DNA from: Chaetorhynchus papuensis
Lineage: Eukaryota; Chordata; Aves; Passeriformes; Rhipiduridae
NCBI GenBank assembly: GCA_013396525.1
Contig: VWYX01000793.1
Span: 5,999 to 69,998 of the forward strand
Reading direction: 5' to 3'
Length of the DNA stretch: 64,000 nucleotides
The notes under the pieces were generated by a model that was not told where the DNA came from, did not search any database, and worked only from the letters and a program-made list of their open reading frames with translations. This document shows, one piece after another, positions 62,931 through 64,000 of this stretch (position 1 is the first letter of the stretch; each line of letters begins with the position of its first letter). A program made the position numbers and the translations under genes.

Positions 62931-63369
62931 AAACTAGCTAGGAAAATATTTTTCTTGGCCAGGACCTTAAGATGAGAAACTTGTGTTGAAGGTAAGAGTA
63001 TGCAAATGTTTGTTTGGATTAAGAACACTGGACAAACAACTCTCTGCATCTGTCTTTGAAACTGTTCTGTAGCACAGCATGCTTTTCTGAAATGAGACCA
63101 AGATCTCCTGCTCAGAAAATGGGGCATTTAAAAATGACCTGTATAGGTTGCTCGTGGCTATCTGACTAATTGGTTATACAGTGGCTGTTTAGCTTCCCTT
63201 TCACAGAAGTTTCTGGTATATCTAATGCCTTAAAAATCCAGTGATGCTGGTCTTTTCCTGAAGTAAAACCAACCTGCACTGGTGTCGGTTATCTGCTTTT
63301 TTTGCACTGCTGCCTCTCAGTTCCCCCTTATCTAGCAGGGTGAGAGGGCACTTAGTCTGCTTTATACCT

Positions 63370-63500
63370 GATGGCAAAATGAGTGGAGGGTTGGAGAGAC
63401 ATCATGTAGCTTTCCTAAAGTCCTACAAGTAGCTTGTGACAAAAGAGAATTGGATCCAGGTCTCCTGAACTTCCAAGCCACCCTCTCAGGAGTGCTTGGG
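63370..63500 (-). mobile_element. MIR-like SINE relic
   Basis: On plus, TAGCTTTCCTAAAGTCCTAC, AAGTAGCTTGTGACAAAAG, GAATTGGATCCAGGTCTCCTG and CTTCCAAGCCACCCTCTC follow the reverse complement of the MIR core (tracking 'gcccaaggtcacacag', 'aacccaggtctcctgac'). It is diverged but ordered over about 120 bp. Confidence 0.5.
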
Positions 63501-64000
63501 TAGCTGGCAGCACAGATAAAAGCAGGAGAAAACTGTTGGAAAACTTTGGTGATGGGAGAGGTACAAGAGTTGGCGTCAAGGCTGAGCAAGGAAAGACGCC
63601 CTTCCTGTGAACAGAATTTAGAAAACTCAGTGTGCCCAAAGCTTGTTTTCTTTAGCTGTATCAGCTGATCCAGGAAAAGATTTTGTTCAGAAATCTTGAG
63701 CCTCTATTTTCAGACCATCATAGCTACGGCAACACTACTCACTGGGAGAAAGTACTCTCTGCAGAATTATTCTTGGGTCTGCATCTAAATTTCTGCTTCT
63801 GCCTTTGAATGTTTCTCCAGATTCTGGGAAAAAAGTCTAGAGCCAGTCTATTACAGAAATGCCACTTAATTTTCCTTCATCCTTTTGACATGGAAAATGC
63901 ATATCTGATGGAAGTTATTTGTTTTCACTTGCCATGTGCTAAGAACGTTTATACATTGCAAGTATTACCAATCTAAACAACACAGGCTAATTGGTGTCCT
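63501..64000. other. Unique sequence to window end
   Basis: No gene or repeat is recognised in the last 500 bases. Confidence 0.5.

Noticed and set aside
10164..63007. Scattered perfect octamers (ATGCAAAT or ATTTGCAT) at about 10164, 19775, 20138, 48159, 57523 and 63000
   Set aside because: About three are expected by chance at this base composition, so the number alone is not evidence of a POU-factor array.
1..64000. CRISPR arrays, operons, tRNA or rRNA genes, known microRNAs
   Set aside because: No spaced direct repeats, no clover-leaf or rRNA landmarks and no microRNA seed context that I recognise; the window is vertebrate nuclear DNA.

Overview
This window reads as a 64 kb non-coding stretch of a bird nuclear genome. 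The avian call rests on several CR1 non-LTR retrotransposon copies, one of which ends in the CR1-type 8-bp terminal repeat. A well preserved solo retroviral LTR looks like a type common in songbirds, so a passerine is likely; that narrower assignment is from memory of the family and is inference. A run of Ns marks an assembly gap, so this is a draft-assembly contig. No bacterial, phage, plasmid or organelle signature is present.

Layout: (1) 1-450, a pyrimidine-rich (CTTT)n tract. (2) About 450-6100, a large GC- and CpG-rich domain (CpG island complex) without a recognisable coding exon. It contains G-runs, a TATA-like element and a near-palindromic RFX X-box next to an inverted CCAAT box. (3) About 6100-21400, CpG-poor unique sequence with two old CR1 pieces, a 571-bp solo LTR flanked by a 5-bp target-site duplication, an N gap, a MIR-like relic and several stretches that look like conserved non-coding elements. 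(4) 21417-22642, a (TG)n microsatellite, then a 5'-truncated, dead CR1 copy whose terminal 8-bp repeat has grown to eight units. (5) About 22640-64000, long AT-rich unique sequence with sparse repeats (CR1 at about 31.4 and 55.2 kb, MIR-like relics at 35.6 and 63.4 kb, homopolymer runs) and possible regulatory stretches near 30.2, 33.7-34.1, 38.9-39.4, 47.9-48.5, 49.0-49.5, 50.6-51.3, 54.3-54.6 and 62.2-62.9 kb.

I found no protein-coding gene that I can support. The long open frames (up to 318 codons) lie in GC-rich or pyrimidine-rich sequence, show no recognisable domain and overlap one another on both strands; the only recognisable peptide is the decayed CR1 reverse transcriptase. A large CpG island beside a long repeat-poor, gene-free interval rich in TAAT-type homeodomain cores is what one sees at the edge of a developmental regulator locus, so the window may be its upstream region, a large intron or a gene desert. 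I could not name the gene. Every conserved-element call is a judgement by eye, because conservation cannot be measured from one sequence. I found no novel multi-gene system.
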